This document shows positions 10,901 through 24,262 of a stretch of DNA of 64,000 nt, one piece after another; positions within the stretch are counted from its first letter, which is position 1, and each line of letters begins with the position of its first letter. A program made the position numbers and the translations under genes. The stretch comes from Cyclina sinensis (lineage: Eukaryota; Mollusca; Bivalvia; Venerida; Veneridae). Below the pieces are notes generated by a model. That model did not search any database. It worked only from the letters and a program-made list of their open reading frames with translations, and had not been told where the DNA came from. Location: the NCBI GenBank assembly GCA_012932295.1, contig JAAONU010000001.1, forward strand, positions 7,897,104-7,961,103. Reading direction: 5' to 3'.

Positions 10901-13900
10901 TTTCTTTGGCAAGCTCTGTAATCTTCTTGGCAGCATTTCTCAGCTTCTGTTGTAAGGGCCTGCACCTGTGACCCTTTATTTTGACCTTGACCTTCATCTC
11001 CTTGATTGAGTGAGGTCGTAAAGTCTGCACCATGGTTTTTAAGATTCATAATCTCATCTTGTAGTTGCTGAATAAGCAGCTCCTTTAATAACAAAAATAA
11101 TATAATCTCAGTATTTGTTGCTGACCTCTCATTTATCATGTTGTTAAAAGAAAAAAAAAATACTTTAAGTTTTCTTCTTTAAGAAAATGGTTAAAACTTA
11201 AAAGGATATATAGAAATTCCCTGTTAAAACATGCAGTCAAATTTTTTGTTTGTTACTTTGAGTGTCATAAAAATGTCAGTAACTAAATAGTACCTTAGAT
11301 TTTCTTTTCATTTTCTTACGGAGGGGTAGGGGTGGGATGGGGGTTAGAATTATCAACATTAAAGGTAACTACTTTTCTAGAACCAACAATTTTTGAAGTG
11401 GTTTTTCAGCAAAATTGAATTAATTCATTTAGCTTACCTGAGCACCATAGTTAATGCCAGGTCTTTTCTCTGCAAGTTGCAATTTTAACCTAGACAGCTG
11501 AAAGTACAGATACTTATTTAAGAAAAAGCATTTTACAAAATCTATTATATTTATCCTTTCTCTGTTATCATTTATTATGTTGCAACAAATTACCCGTGAT
11601 TTTCTAATCTATGGTAAACATTGTTTTTTTTGATACTCTGTATCAAATAAGTTAAAGATAGAAAAAAAAAATTTGGATGATAAAGAAATTGATTAATCTT
11701 ACTTATTCACCTTTAATAAAGCATATAAGTAAAATAACCATGTATGTCTTAGCATTTTCTTTCAATGGATCAGTACAAAACTCATTTTATAAACTCAGTA
11801 CCCTTCTCATTTTATAAGTAGTTACATGAACATTACTTTTCCACTGACCCCTCTAAACTCTGAGTATAATAACTGCTTCTTCCATTGTGTAACACTTGAG
11901 GTCAGAATGACTTCTTAAACAGGTAAAACCTTACTCATTTTTACCTCTTGTCCTAAAGCTGTGACCTCCATATTTCGCTCAAGGTTACTTCTGTAATATT
12001 CATCAGCCTCTTTTCTTGCCTCAACCAACTGTAATTCCATCTCCGACACCTTCTGACGTAGACTTGACAACTCCGTCTGACTCCTGCGTGTTGCCGCTCC
12101 AAGCTCATACTGTAACTGCTCTATTTCAACTTGCTTCTCCCTTTGCTAGACAGATAAAAGAAACCATAAACTAAAGCTTTATGCAGAAAATGCTTAAATT
12201 TCAGGGCAATGAAAAGAATTAGTATTTCATCGTAACTAAGGCAATGCCGTAACATGAAATGCCAATGAAATAAGTTCATCTTTCATTATTTCTATCCTCT
12301 CGATATATTGCAAAAGTATGGATAAAGTCAAATTCATTATTGTGTTTCAGGCCTCCAGCCTATCCACAAAACTTGAACATATAATACATATGCATAAAAT
12401 AAACAAGTAAAGATCAAGTCTTCAATTGAAAGTGCAGAGAAATTTGTAAAGTCCTAAAGAAAAACAACTTAATGGAATGGTATGGTATTATATTGGTATG
12501 GTACATCTACGATATGGTATGGTTAAGAATTTTATGGTTATACCTGTTTCTTATAGTTTTCAAGAGTTTTCTCTTGAAACAAGATATGCGCTTGCTGTTT
12601 TTTTGTTTGAGCTGACAACTCAACTTTTTCTCCTCTTAAAGCACCTGCAAAAATATGAAGAATATAAAAAAAATCCCAGACTACATACAGATAATGCCTA
12701 CATATTTAAGTAATTTTATATGCATAAATTCCTTCTCTGGTCTATTAGAATTGCCACAGCTGGACTTTTTAGTTCATCATTTTTTTTAGAGGTTGAGACT
12801 GAACAAACTTATAAAAGTTCAACATTCTACAGCATTCAGATTTTTTTCCACATCTTTGTAAATCAAAATCTCATAGACAAACGTATTTTTAAAATATCCT
12901 TAAATTAATCTAAAGACTTCTGAAATTATCTTTAAATACATAATACTGTCAGAAGCCTCTTTAGGACATTTTTTCATCCTTACCAATAATTTCATTCAAT
13001 GACTGTATATGATTTTTGACAAGAAAGTTGTCTTTCACTTCTGTCAGTACTTCATTTTCATTAGACGGGATAGGTGGCGCCACTCGACCAACCCTTCTTG
13101 AAACATCTGCATCCTGTTCTAGCTCACGATTCTTCTGACGAAGATTTCTACATTCTTTCTCAAGACTGGTTACATAATCTGACATAAAGTTTAAAGGCAA
13201 TAGCTGAAAACCCCAATTCAGTTTACACTTCAGAAATAAATATCTTAAACATACATAAAAATAACAGGAACGGTAACAAGATTAGAAACAGTGTTTTTTG
13301 TTGTCATCATATAAATAATTTTTTTTTTAACTATACAGCCATGTAAAACAAACGGATTGCAAGGTGTGACAGTTTAAGACATAAAACTTGCTTGATATTT
13401 CTTTACATTTTCAACTATGCAGCCTATAATGCTTAATTTAATTTGTACTTTTACTGAAGATTTGGAAAAAGCCTAAGTTTTCCAAGTTTTAGGACAGATA
13501 ACAACTTCTCACATCTACGGCTGGGATAATGATATGTAATTAAGATCACTGACCTTCTGAACAAGTACTGTCTTTCTGTGTCTCTAAGTTTACAGCTGGT
13601 AATTCATGACCAAGTTGTTCCATTTGGCTTCTCATTTCTTTGATCACCATCTGTATTCAAATTTTCATTTAACTGAATTAATTGTTTTATTGTTGCCAAG
13701 GTTACCGCACTACAGCATTTCGTCTACAGACGTGAAGGCATTTTATTGATATATCGTTTTTCTTACTTTAAGTAGATAATTTTGCTGTGATTTACTGATA
13801 AACAAAAAGATTAGAAAAAAGTTCAGTGCAATAGTAAAAAAGGTAAGTAACTTTTCCAAAATGTTTATCATAAAACTTCTAGGTACATTTTTCTTGTTGG

Positions 13901-16900
13901 CAGGTTCTTAAATATCAAGCTTTTCTATAGAAAATCTAGAGCAATTATTCTCACCTTTAAGTTTGTATTTTGTTCTCTAAGCTGTTGAATCTCCTCTTCT
14001 GCTGCTGTGGATGCTGCTTCTAGATTTATCTGAAATTTACACGCCATGTAAATGTACATATATGGTGTTTTCACTTTGCAAGATTTTTTTTATCATTTTT
14101 ATTCATTTGGATGTTTTGCAAAAATAAGTATTTACAAGATTATATCATATAATAAACACTGTAAGACAAGTAAGTTACAAGTAACACATGCAATCTCATG
14201 ACTTGTTTTGAAATCATAAATCATACAGAAGTAACAAAGACATCTTTCACTTCTAAGATAGATTTAAGTGAAAACATACAATCATGTACCTTCCAGTATA
14301 GTTCTGACTTGGCCAGTCAATAAGTAAAGTAAATTTACAATGTTTAATATACATCTAACTAAAAAAGACAGCTGATGTTTTTTGAAGTCTACACATCAGT
14401 ATAAAATGAAAATTTTCAATATAACTTTTATACTGTACTTTCACTGATGCTAATATTAAACCTTATTTCTAGGAGCTAATAAAGCAAGTTTACAAAAACT
14501 AGAGATGTGTCAATAGGACATGGACGCCCCCACATTCTGCTGTATTGTCACAAAAAATCCTGTACAATTACAGGTGCATATAGACATTGTCCTTAAAATT
14601 AAGGTGTCTAAAAATGCTATTTTTTGCTTAATGGAGGGCATTACATGTGTACTCTGCCGATCTCCAATAACTTTGTGTCAAAATATCCAGGTGTGCAAGT
14701 TTCCATGCTGACAATTATTCTTAGAAAGTTTCATAGCTCTAGCAGTTATATGTTTAGAGTTACAGGTGACACAAGTCTAAAAATGCTATTTTTTGCTGAA
14801 TCAGGGGGCATAAGTCTGCAGATCACCAATAAATTTGCATCAAAATACCCAGGTGCGCAAGTTCCCATGCTGACAATTATTCTTAGAAAGTTTCATGGCT
14901 CTAGCAGTTATACGTTTGGAGTTACATCGACACAAGTCTAAAAATGCTATTTTTTTGCTTAATCAGGGGGCATAAATCTGCAGATCTCCAATAAATTTGT
15001 GTCAAAAGACACAGGTGCGTAAGTTCACATGCTGAAAACTATTCTAAGAAAGTTTCATGGCTCTAGGAGTTTTACCAGGCGACACAAACTAGTCTTCTGT
15101 CAGCGGAACAGCAGGACAGTGGATGGATGGACAAGGGTAAATCTATATGCACCCCAGTCCCCCACCCACAAAGTGGTAGTGGCATAAAAACCTTAACATG
15201 TCTCATTTAATGGTTAAGGCACAACGTACTGATAATGTACATATGAATACATACTTTAATGTTTTTATCAGGCTTGATTCCATGTTTCTTCAAAGTTTCT
15301 AGGGCTTGTTCTCTGTCTGTTTTCAGAACTTTTACCAGTGTATCTCTTTGCTGAAGTTCTCTCTGTTTCTCCTTTACCGTAGCTAAAGCCTGTAGATAAA
15401 TCAACCTAACAAATTACTGTCCTATTGAAAGAAAATATGTAGTGACAAAAACTTGAAACATGGAAAAAATCTACTTGCCCTGAGCTGGATTTTAACTCGC
15501 ATTCCTTCGATTACTAAGCAGACACTACCATGTTTCCATAAAAGCTAGCTGACAGGGAGTAGAAGTGCTGTATCATACCTCAGCTACAGATGTTTTTGAA
15601 GTTTTTTATGAACTTACTAACATTATGATTTGCAAGCAATAAATTCACATGTATTCAACTTCAAGAGAAATATAGTGATACAGCTTTTTCTCTCCATTTT
15701 TTCTTTACCTGAGTCCAATTAATTATTTATTTTAAAATATTGCACTGTACCACATAAAAAAAATTGTGAATTAACTCTTTGCAGAGAAAAGGCAGAGCTA
15801 GACATATTAACACCGATTTTTTATGTTTGTGAACTACATTTTAATGGTCTTTTTAATCCACTCATATCAAACATCTGATTTATCTCTATCTTACCTCATC
15901 TCTTGCTCTTGTTAACTTCTTCACTAGATCTTCAGATCTCTCGTACTGCTGACGTTCCAAATCCTCGTACCTTCTCTGCCAGTCAAGTTCCATTTGAGCT
16001 TTACTTCTCTCTAATGAAGCTTCTCGCTCCACTGCAGAGCTTAATTCTTTCTTATACCTTCATGAAAAGGACAGATTTTTTTTTTTACTACAAAATCAAG
16101 AACAATTACAACAGTTATTTTTACTAGACACAAAAATATTTACATTTTATCAACCATTGCATTCTAATAAGGGCAATTCCAGTAATAAGTGTATAGGGGG
16201 GGAGGGAATGGCACCCGAAATTTTTAATTGTGGGTCATGGGTGAACCGGAAATTAAAAATTATGCTTGGTAGGGGTCCTTAAAAATCGTAATTATGGGCC
16301 ATGGGTCTTTGTCAAATACAAAAATTATTGGGGTGGGGTCCATGGACCCATATTAATTTGATAATTAAATAAATGAAAAAAACCAAACCAAAACAAAACA
16401 AAACAATATTTGTGTTACATTAGTTTTGCCCACTGGGCGATAAAGACTAATGCAGAGATTAGTCATTACTTACATTCATAAGTTGCCTCCCTTGTGGTCG
16501 CAACCACCATGGCTGACGAAAGTTGTCAATAGATGACATCCTGAAATGGCTACATGCCATTGGCTTCGGTTATCTTGAAGCAAAATTTAGAGGTAATATA
16601 TTTTTCCTATCGATATATATCAGACAAAATAATCAAGCTATGTGGTACAGATTTTGGACATAAACTCAGCATGCAAAAACCACAATAATTCAATGCTGGA
16701 AAGATAAAGCAGCCGTCGTCTTTTAAAGAATTAATATGCCCAGTGGGGTTTTCACACAAAAAAATAAAGATGCGGTATGTGGATATTCTGTAAAATTCAT
16801 AATTGTGGACGATGGGGTTTCAAGAAAAAGAATAAAGCTGGATGGTGGGTCTGATAATTTATTAATATTTACGGGTGGTGGGGGTCTTCAAACAAGAGGG

Positions 16901-19900
16901 CCATGATGGCCCTGGATCGCTCACCTGAGTACTTTGCCTAAGTGTCTACTGTTAAACAAACTGTCTACGGTTAAGCAAACATCAGATGCAACATTACATT
17001 TTCTAACTGAAGGTATTCAAAGATCTCATATTTTATACACACAAGAAGATTTTCAAAGTTTTCCCTATGTAAAATAAGTTGACCCCGGGGCAGGGCCAAA
17101 TTTGACCCCAGGGGCATAATTTGAACAAACTTGGTAGAGGTCAACAAGACAATGCTACACACCAAATCTTAAGGCTCAGGGCCTTGTGGTTTCAGACAAG
17201 AAGATTTTCAAAGTTTTTCCATTAAGTTGCCATAGCAACCAGAGTTCTTGATGGAATTGAATTCTTTGAATAATTTTGGTAGAGCTTCATGCAAGGAACA
17301 TCCCTGGCAAGTTTCATCAAATTTGGCCCTGAGGTTTCAGAGGAGATGTCGTTTGAATGAAATTGTTGACGGACGATGGACGACGGACACCGGACAAATT
17401 GTGATCACAATAGCTCACCATGAGCCAAAGGCTCAGGTGAGCTAAAAAGTGCCGTCCTCTTCCCCCATACACTTATTACTGGAATTGCCCTAAAATATCC
17501 AAACATCATATCATTAAAATATCTTTCACAAACCTTTCAATATCTTCTTTCTTCTGAATAATTTCCATTCTCAGTTTTTCTTCATTTTCTTTCAAGTTCT
17601 GTAACTCTATGTCCTTTGATACCTGGTCTCTAGAAACCTGTACAATCTGTTTGTCCCACTTTTCTTTCAACTGCTCAGACTGTGCTTGCAATCTGTAAAT
17701 AATGCAATGTATCTGTTCATTTTTCAGTACTTTTCAAGTCTACAAAAGGGTACAACACATCAATTATCACAGCCCTATGTTTCTATAAATAAGGGTTGAA
17801 ATACAAACAAGATTTATTTCCAGTGCATCCCAATTTGCTAACTATGAATAACAGAATTCTGGTATACAGCACTATCATTTTTTTTATAAGTTAATTATTT
17901 TGACAAATCTTTATGAATGTGATATTACTGATTAATAATTATTCATGCTCAACATTTCCATAATGTCCTAAAAAATGATTGGACTTTTTTTTGTTGAAAA
18001 ATGGTACAGAAGATTTACAAAGCTGTAAAATGTTCTTTAGAGAAACTGCATCTTTTAATCTTATGTCTGGATCACTGCATACGACAGTTTACATAATAAA
18101 AGATTTATAGCAATCCTTTTAGCTGACATATTGTAAGAACTATTCTGAATATTTTCAAAGAATGGACATAAATTAACTCCCTTTAATTGTAGCTACTCAT
18201 AAGACAAATATGAAACATGTATACTTTTCAATCTTAATCCTTACTTTGCAATGTAATTATTTTTCTCCTTTTCCAGGTCTTGACTGGCCCACTGTAGTCT
18301 TCTTATCTCTACCTGAGCTTCTTCTAGCTTGGACATCAGGCCTTGTATCTCCTTCTGTAACTCAGAGTCTCTCTCTGTGAAAGCATCCTTGGCTGTGGCC
18401 AAGGCACCTTCCTTCTCTCGACAGTATTTGTCCATTTCTGAGTGTCTGACAGAGTAAAATAAATACATTATGTAACCAACAATCATGTATTGTGTTTTAA
18501 CAACACATGAATATGGTAAATATCTATATGTAAACCTTACTACCTCAAAACAGATTTGGTTTCTTCAGTTTAAGGTTTCATAACAGTACGCCAAAACTTC
18601 TGTTAGGATTACTACCATTGCCTTAAAGGAATACATTTTGCCTAGTATGGTATTTAAGAAAAATTCCTATACAATTTTTAAGACATTCTTCAATCATTCA
18701 CTAAATAAAATATAGCTATGTATTATGTAGGAGACCAAATTAACAATAAGTAAGCCCCAGTAAAACTTACAAAGATAAAATACACTAAAATAGCAGGATT
18801 TATAAATGTTTCCAACAAATATTCCCATTTCTCAAACAGCTAAATACAACCCTATACCTATATAGCAGCAGGAAACATCAATGGAATCAATAACATCAGA
18901 TTACGTTCACAAAATGCAAATTAGCTCTGGTCATGTGGGTAGGCATGAGACCATTGGCAGATCTAAACTGATTACAAACCTAACAAATATCCAATATCTG
19001 ATATAAAATATGATGCTTCTTAGAAGGCTGTGACAAGTAATTTATGTAAATACTATTAAGAGAAGAATTACATAAGACAGTATTGTCTTTCATTCTTATC
19101 CTTTTCCTTTTAGATATATATTAGTTATCTTAGTATGTGTAATTTGTATATATTTGGGAATAAAATATGTTTAAACTCAATACTATTATTTTAAGACATT
19201 TCATTTTTGCAAGCAAAACTGTATCTAAGATATACCGGTACATGTATGTATGTTGAAGGTAAAGTTACTAACACTAACAGCAGGCATACAGAATCCACAA
19301 GCAAGTTTTAAGACAATGAAAACACTTTTATGTAAATTAGAAGTTGGAAAGCATGTGATCTGAAAACACCCTGTTTCTCTCTTTTTTTTAAAAAACAGCT
19401 TACTTTCTTTCAAATTCTTCCTGTAATCTCTTCATTGCAGACTCCTTTTGTTGAATCTGAGTTTGCAGATCTGATATACTAGAAATAGAAAGAGTGGTTA
19501 TGTATAAGTTCTTGACAGCTCTTTATAATTGTCTATAAAATAAAGAAAAATACTGTATATGAAATGGCTTTGTCTGACAAATTTTTAAACAATATCTTAC
19601 GTACTACTTACATCTGATTAGTATAGAGGGTAAGATACTGTATTCTGTTTAAACAGCATCTTGAAAGGCAAAGAAGATAAGGACATAACCAAATATATTT
19701 TTCAGTATACATGTATATGGGTCTTTTTCAGAGCAGTTAAAATCAGTTCCCTGTTGAACTTTAAACTTTACTGTAAACTATAACTGGATGAGAGAGTGTC
19801 AGGTTTGTTTTTGTCTGAATGAAGATGTGAGTCAGTGGCTAGTTATATAACCTTAAAAAGGTCATGTTTAGGAACTCAAGTGTATCATTTATAAAGCAGG

Positions 19901-22900
19901 TGAGTTGTCAACAAGAAAGAGAACACACAAAAACACACATACTGAGCATCTTTCATTGCTTTGAGATCCTGTAACTCCCAGTCCTTTTCTTTCAGTTTTT
20001 TCTCGAGAGCCCGATGGTTATTTTCCACGTGTTCAAACTCTTGACTGTTCTTCTCCTGAGCTGACCGCACCAGATCAAGCTCTTTACCCAGCAGCTTTGC
20101 CTTTGAGAACAGAAAAGGCATAGTAAGTATCTGATCAACTATGAGATTCTGTTACCAAGCAAGAATTTTATGAATCAGTGTACTGTGAAAAATTTAACCA
20201 CAGTAAAAATTTAATTAAATAATAACCAAATATTACCATGCTAAATATCTAAAATGTACTTGTCCATCTTTCAATTTGGACAGATCCGTTAATTGTTTAT
20301 GGGGGTGCTCTTTGAGAATTTACTGACTGAAAGGCGAAGATTGCAGACCATGATCAGACTGCACAGATGTGCAGGCTAATCTTGGTCTGCCCTGGTTGCA
20401 AAGGCAGAGTCAGTTGCCTCTAGCAGGGTAACGGTTAAGATGACATGATAACATTTTACTTATGATAAAACCCTGTAAGTTGCATCACGTTCTCATTAAT
20501 CATGTTAGAGTCTATGTTCTTACTAAAACTTCATTGTAACTGTTGATTTTTTAACCTAGAAAAGTAGTTTTCTTTTGGAAATTAATGGAAATGACATACC
20601 TTTAATTCATACTCCAATATTTTTGCACTCATTTCATCGGCCTGTATCCTAAACTCATGTTCTCTCTTTCTCATGGCTTCTTCAAAATCTGGAAACCATT
20701 GATAAATTAAATTTCAGTTTCTTCAATACCTTTCTGGTCTGAATTGAAAAAAACAATAACAACTTTATAGTCTATATATTTTTATTTTCACAAAATTCCC
20801 ATAATGCATTATGTTTTTTTTTCCAATTAATGTAAAAACTAATGATTATTTCAATATTTATAAGGATAAAACACATATACATGTACTTATCTCTTTTAGG
20901 TAATAAACCACTTTAAGTAATGTCAACAAATCATATATATTTAAGTCAATCACTAATGAAAAATTTTCAACCTGCAGTGAGCTCCCTTTTCTGAGCATCC
21001 ATTTCTTCTTCGAGCTGAGTGAGCTGACGCTGTAATTTCCGCTTAAATGATTCAAATTCCTTTCTCTCCTCCTGAATTTCTCCATCTTTTGTACTGAAAA
21101 AAATCAGTACTACAGTATGAAAAACAATCATTTAAAAACATTCACTGGTTGGCTGACAGAAAAAAAACTACTTTTTACAAATTTAATTTAGAATAGATGA
21201 AGCAATGAACATCAAGACTGACTTTGAAATCATAACACTTTGTAGCTTATTATAAAGAAAGAGAAACAATGAATATTCATATATCTAAATGTTTTAAATA
21301 TATTTTTTGTCACTTAGAATAACTTGATACACGAGTGGTTATCTGAATACACTGGCAGATCTAGAATACACAATATCAAAATTCTGCATTGTCTTTTCAT
21401 CTACATGTATTAAGATTTTGTACCTCTACAGCTCAACTGATTTATTTTCGAAAAACAAGTACATTGTACTCAAAGCCAATCATGGATGGGACTTCTATTT
21501 TAGTTAGTCCTTGGGAGACAACAAATTTTACAGATTTCTTTTCTGTTTATGTTATACTACCACTTAAAGACAGTCCAAAGTTAAACATTTTCAATAACAG
21601 ATGTAAACTCACTTCCTGTATGAATCAATTTCTGCTTGTTTTTCTCGCAGTCTTGACTGATAGTGAAGCTGCAACTCTTCACGGGACTTGACCTCACAGT
21701 TTAACTGTGTTCTAATCTCATCCACATGTATTTTACACTCACTCACTTCAGCATTCTTGGCATTCAGCTGAGCTTTGATATCTGAAAAAGAAAAATGAAA
21801 CAAGTGCTATGTTCGAATGAATGCTATGCCACAAGGGGGTGGCACTGACCTTTGACCCTGTGACCTCTAAGTGGGTCTGGCAGGTAGAGCTCATCAAGGT
21901 GCATGCAACTGTGAAGTTTGGAGGTTGTAGGTGGAAGAACTTCTGTATTATGGTCAAGGCTTAAGTTTTGTTAAAGTTTTGTGACAAACAGACCAAACAC
22001 AACATGCTCCCTCCAGGGGGATAAAAACAGTGCCTCCAGACTGAAATACAACCTGATCTTAACTTGTAAGTTCATTTATTTGTAGACCAGTCTAAAATCA
22101 GGTTTATTAATTCTGGTCTGATCAGCTAGAAAGTGGCTCATTCTGTTAACTGAAACATCAAAACCTGGTCCAAAAGTACTGTAAGTTACAGTAAATTATC
22201 AATGTGATACAAACATTACAACAGCTAGTACAAAATAGCAGTGTGCAGCACTGTCTTTTTGCTCTAGGACCTTACTGTACCCTTTAAGACAGGACTTTGT
22301 ATTTACATGATTACTTCTGGATTTTGAGAGTAAATGGGCACTTGGTCTTTAATAACAAGGCACAGAGTGTTTGAAAGGGAGTGAAGACATCTCTGAGTAA
22401 GTATTTATGATTTAACTGATTCAGTTATCCTATAACAGTATAACCTCTCTGTAGTTTCCTTGCTTTCAAATGACCTTTCCTAGGCAGTCTTTTTAATTAA
22501 CTCAAATTGTTTGCTGTCCTCATTGCAGATATTAAGATAATCTAGTATCTACTGTGATACAATATCAATTTCTGTAGGGACAGAATATTTAACCAGAAAT
22601 ACAGATGTTTACATAACAAAAATGTTATTTGGTATATCAAAATATACTTTTATCAAGTAAATTATTCTTCATTGACAGAATTATACCAGCAAAAGTAACA
22701 TCATATCTGTCCAACTCCTGGTCCCTCTGTTCAAGCAGCTTAAGGTTATACTTGAAATCTTCTTTCAGTTTCTGAAACTTCTCTCTCTCTTCTTTCAGTT
22801 GCTTTTCTTTGTCTTCACATGATTTCTCCAATGCATTTATTCTATAAAAATCATGAAAGGCGAACTGTACAAATCTCCTATTACTAGGAACTAAAAAAAA

Positions 22901-23598
22901 TCCACTGACTGCTAAAATGTCTTTAATTATTTTAAAATGATACATTTTTCATGACTTCTGTCAATATTAATTTAAAATGACATTTATTTTGACGAAGTAA
23001 AAGATCTGACCACTACATAACCTAGGTTATTGAAGAACCTACTGTGTCTTAATAATAAAACAAAACAATATAAACTTAATAAGGATAACAATAACACATG
23101 CAAACAGCCATGGACAAAATCTTGATTTATTGGTGGGTTTTAATCATATATGCTACAAGATGCAAGACTCTTCAGTCACAGTAAATAAATTACAGTATAA
23201 TTTTTAATGCACGAGTCAATAAGAAAAAAACTTTTCCATGCTTTCATATCCTCATAAAACATAGAAGGAGCCTGAGGGCACATTCTGATCTTCAGAAAGT
23301 GTTCCCCCTCAAAAAAACATTACTTCAACCCACAGTCTTCATCACCTCCTGAAAGAAATTCATGAACATCTCTTTATTTACCCCTACATTTTAACAGCAG
23401 TGGGAACACTCACACTGCTGTAGGTTTGAATCAACAGTCTATCAAGTTCTGAAGACAAAAGTTAAAGTTACTGAGCTATGAAAGTCATATACTAAATGAA
23501 AAGGCAGGAAACCTTTGTTCTGTAACTTGTTTCCATTCCTTTTCTTTCTGGGCTGCTACTTCCCTCCAGTGATCAGTTTCACTGGTTCCACCATCCAT
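7939..23598 (-). CDS. CCDC57: Coiled-coil domain-containing protein 57 (CCDC57), 22 coding exons
   Basis: CCDC57 is known in vertebrates as a coiled-coil centriolar-satellite/microtubule-associated protein. Coding exons, 5' to 3' on the minus strand, are 23598-23513, 22841-22687, 21781-21613, 21093-20972, 20688-20600, 20100-19943, 19478-19404, 18445-18245, 17692-17534, 16057-15895, 15389-15255, 14029-13955, 13650-13554, 13178-12984, 12644-12544, 12145-11945, 11497-11438, 11082-10847, 10515-10349, 10081-9964, 9100-8881 and 8129-7939. Phases agree at every junction. The total is about 1056 residues; the human protein is somewhat shorter. Family resemblance appears in KEDFKYNLKLLEQRDQELDR (exon 2), REHEFRIQADEM (exon 5), MELDWQRRYEDLERQQ (exon 10), EEIQQLREQNTNL (exon 12), LQEVWKML (exon 21) and the C-terminal VRNYNIKDD. 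Nearly all of it is predicted coiled coil; no membrane segment or signal peptide is seen. The start ATG has a good context (AAACATGG). Exons 18 and 21 each need a one-base frame change. Confidence 0.93.
8230..8620. repeat. tRNA-like/dispersed repeat copy in CCDC57 last intron
   Basis: A perfect Pol III B-box-like GGTTCAAACC lies at 8281-8290 after a weak A-box-like stretch. The following 8400-8560 (GGGGTAA, then AAAAAATGAGTCAGTAAC) is the reverse complement, with divergence, of 31430-31605 inside the TTAA-flanked element at 31390. Same repeat family, no visible ends here. Confidence 0.6.
14510..15190. repeat. Dispersed repeat with about 165-bp internal tandem copies (intron 11 of CCDC57)
   Basis: Three diverged tandem copies share GTCTAAAAATGCTATTTTTT at about 14605, 14775 and 14936 (periods 170 and 161). 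Each also contains TTTCATGGCTCTAGCAGTTA or a close variant. There is no coding capacity on either strand. It looks like a non-autonomous element of unknown class. Confidence 0.75.
16171..17490. mobile_element. DNA transposon with 24-bp terminal inverted repeats, non-autonomous
   Basis: The left end GGGCAATTCCAGTAATAAGT at 16171 continues GTAT, and the right end at 17467-17490 is its exact reverse complement. TAA flanks both sides (16168-16170 and 17491-17493), matching the 3-bp TWA target duplication of PIF/Harbinger transposons. No transposase is encoded. It lies in CCDC57 intron 9 and carries a nested second element at 16894-17446. The Harbinger assignment is inference from end sequence and target size. 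Confidence 0.8.
16894..17446 (+). mobile_element. GCTCACCTGAG-ended element, copy 1
   Basis: Begins AAGAGGGCCATGATGGCCCT, then GCTCACCTGAG, and ends CTCAGGTGAGC, an 11-bp perfect inverted pair. It contains an internal repeat block (GAAAATCTTCTTGTCTGA on the minus strand) that is tandemly repeated in copy 2. It is nested in the element at 16171-17490 and antisense to CCDC57. Non-coding. Confidence 0.8.
18755..19060. repeat. Diverged dispersed repeat, intron 7 of CCDC57
   Basis: Shares ordered blocks with 38610-38930 in the LRR gene: ACTTACAAAGATAAAATACA, then CAGGAAACATCA, then a CACAT/CATGTGGGTAG block before AGATCT. It is the same repeat family in introns of two different genes. Confidence 0.55.
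20270..20445. repeat. Half copy of the foldback repeat, intron 5 of CCDC57
   Basis: GACTGAAAGGCGAA, CAGACTGCAC and GATGTGCAGGCT match the right half of the foldback repeat at 24060-24260. The left inverted arm is missing or degraded. Confidence 0.6.
21815..22040. repeat. Probable dispersed repeat, intron 2 of CCDC57
   Basis: A locally GC-richer stretch (GGGGGTGGCACTGACCTTTG through CTCCCTCCAGGGGGATAAAA) within an AT-rich intron. It has no ORF and no clear ends. It looks like inserted repeat DNA, but I have no second copy in this window to prove it. Confidence 0.35.
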
Positions 23599-23620
23599 GT
23601 TTCAGATGAATTTACCTATC
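23599..23620 (-). other. CCDC57: CCDC57 5' untranslated part of the first coding exon
   Basis: A splice acceptor (minus-strand TTTATTACAG, ending at 23621) precedes 22 bases of leader before the ATG at 23598. An upstream non-coding exon is therefore implied. Confidence 0.6.
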
Positions 23621-24059
23621 CTGTAATAAAAAATGAATTACAAACTTAAATGACATTACTTGACAGGTTTGCATCAAACAAGAATCTGCTTTTGCTTTGT
23701 GTTATTAAACTAATCTTTTTGAATACTTTGCATTTGTGGAATTCCTGCCTATATCTAAAATTAAATCAGTATTTCTTGATACCAGTACGTTAAAATGTTT
23801 TGAACAGCTCCTTTGCTGCCTATGGAAAAAAATGGAACTAAAAGTAATATCTAAAGAAATCTAAGTCTACAAAAAACTTATAGATCGATTGTCTTTTAAT
23901 TTGTCAGTCAAGTTTTGTAAGTTTGCTCTAGAAATTAAAAGTCTAGACACAAAAAAAAAACTATATGTAAGTATAACCAGATAAATCAATAATTAAGAAT
24001 AAATAATCAAAGCAAAACAGTCCCTGCCCTTTACATCCAAAAAAATTTAATTATAATGC

Positions 24060-24262
24060 TTTATCCCTTTACTCCATAGATACGTGTTTTAACAAATATG
24101 CAACCAGTGCAGATCCAGATCAGCCTGCACATTCGTGCAGTAATAAAAGTATTTCTGACTGAAAAGCGAACAGTGGAGATCCTGATCAGACTGCACGGAT
24201 GTGCAGGCTGATCTGGATCTGCACTGGTCGCATATGAGATTTAACACTTTACCATGTGGTAA
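24060..24262. repeat. Foldback repeat with 41-bp inverted arms
   Basis: The left arm at about 24101-24141 (containing AGTGCAGATCCAGATCAGCC) and the right arm at about 24190-24231 (GGCTGATCTGGATCTGCACT) are almost perfect reverse complements around a loop of about 50 bp. Flanks TTATCCCTTT and TTAACACTTT look like element edges. No coding content. Confidence 0.8.

Noticed and set aside
10900..11035. A tiny intron in CCDC57 exon 18 to explain the frame change
   Set aside because: Possible GT-AG pairs would give introns of 18-71 bases without a pyrimidine tract, and none restores the required phase.
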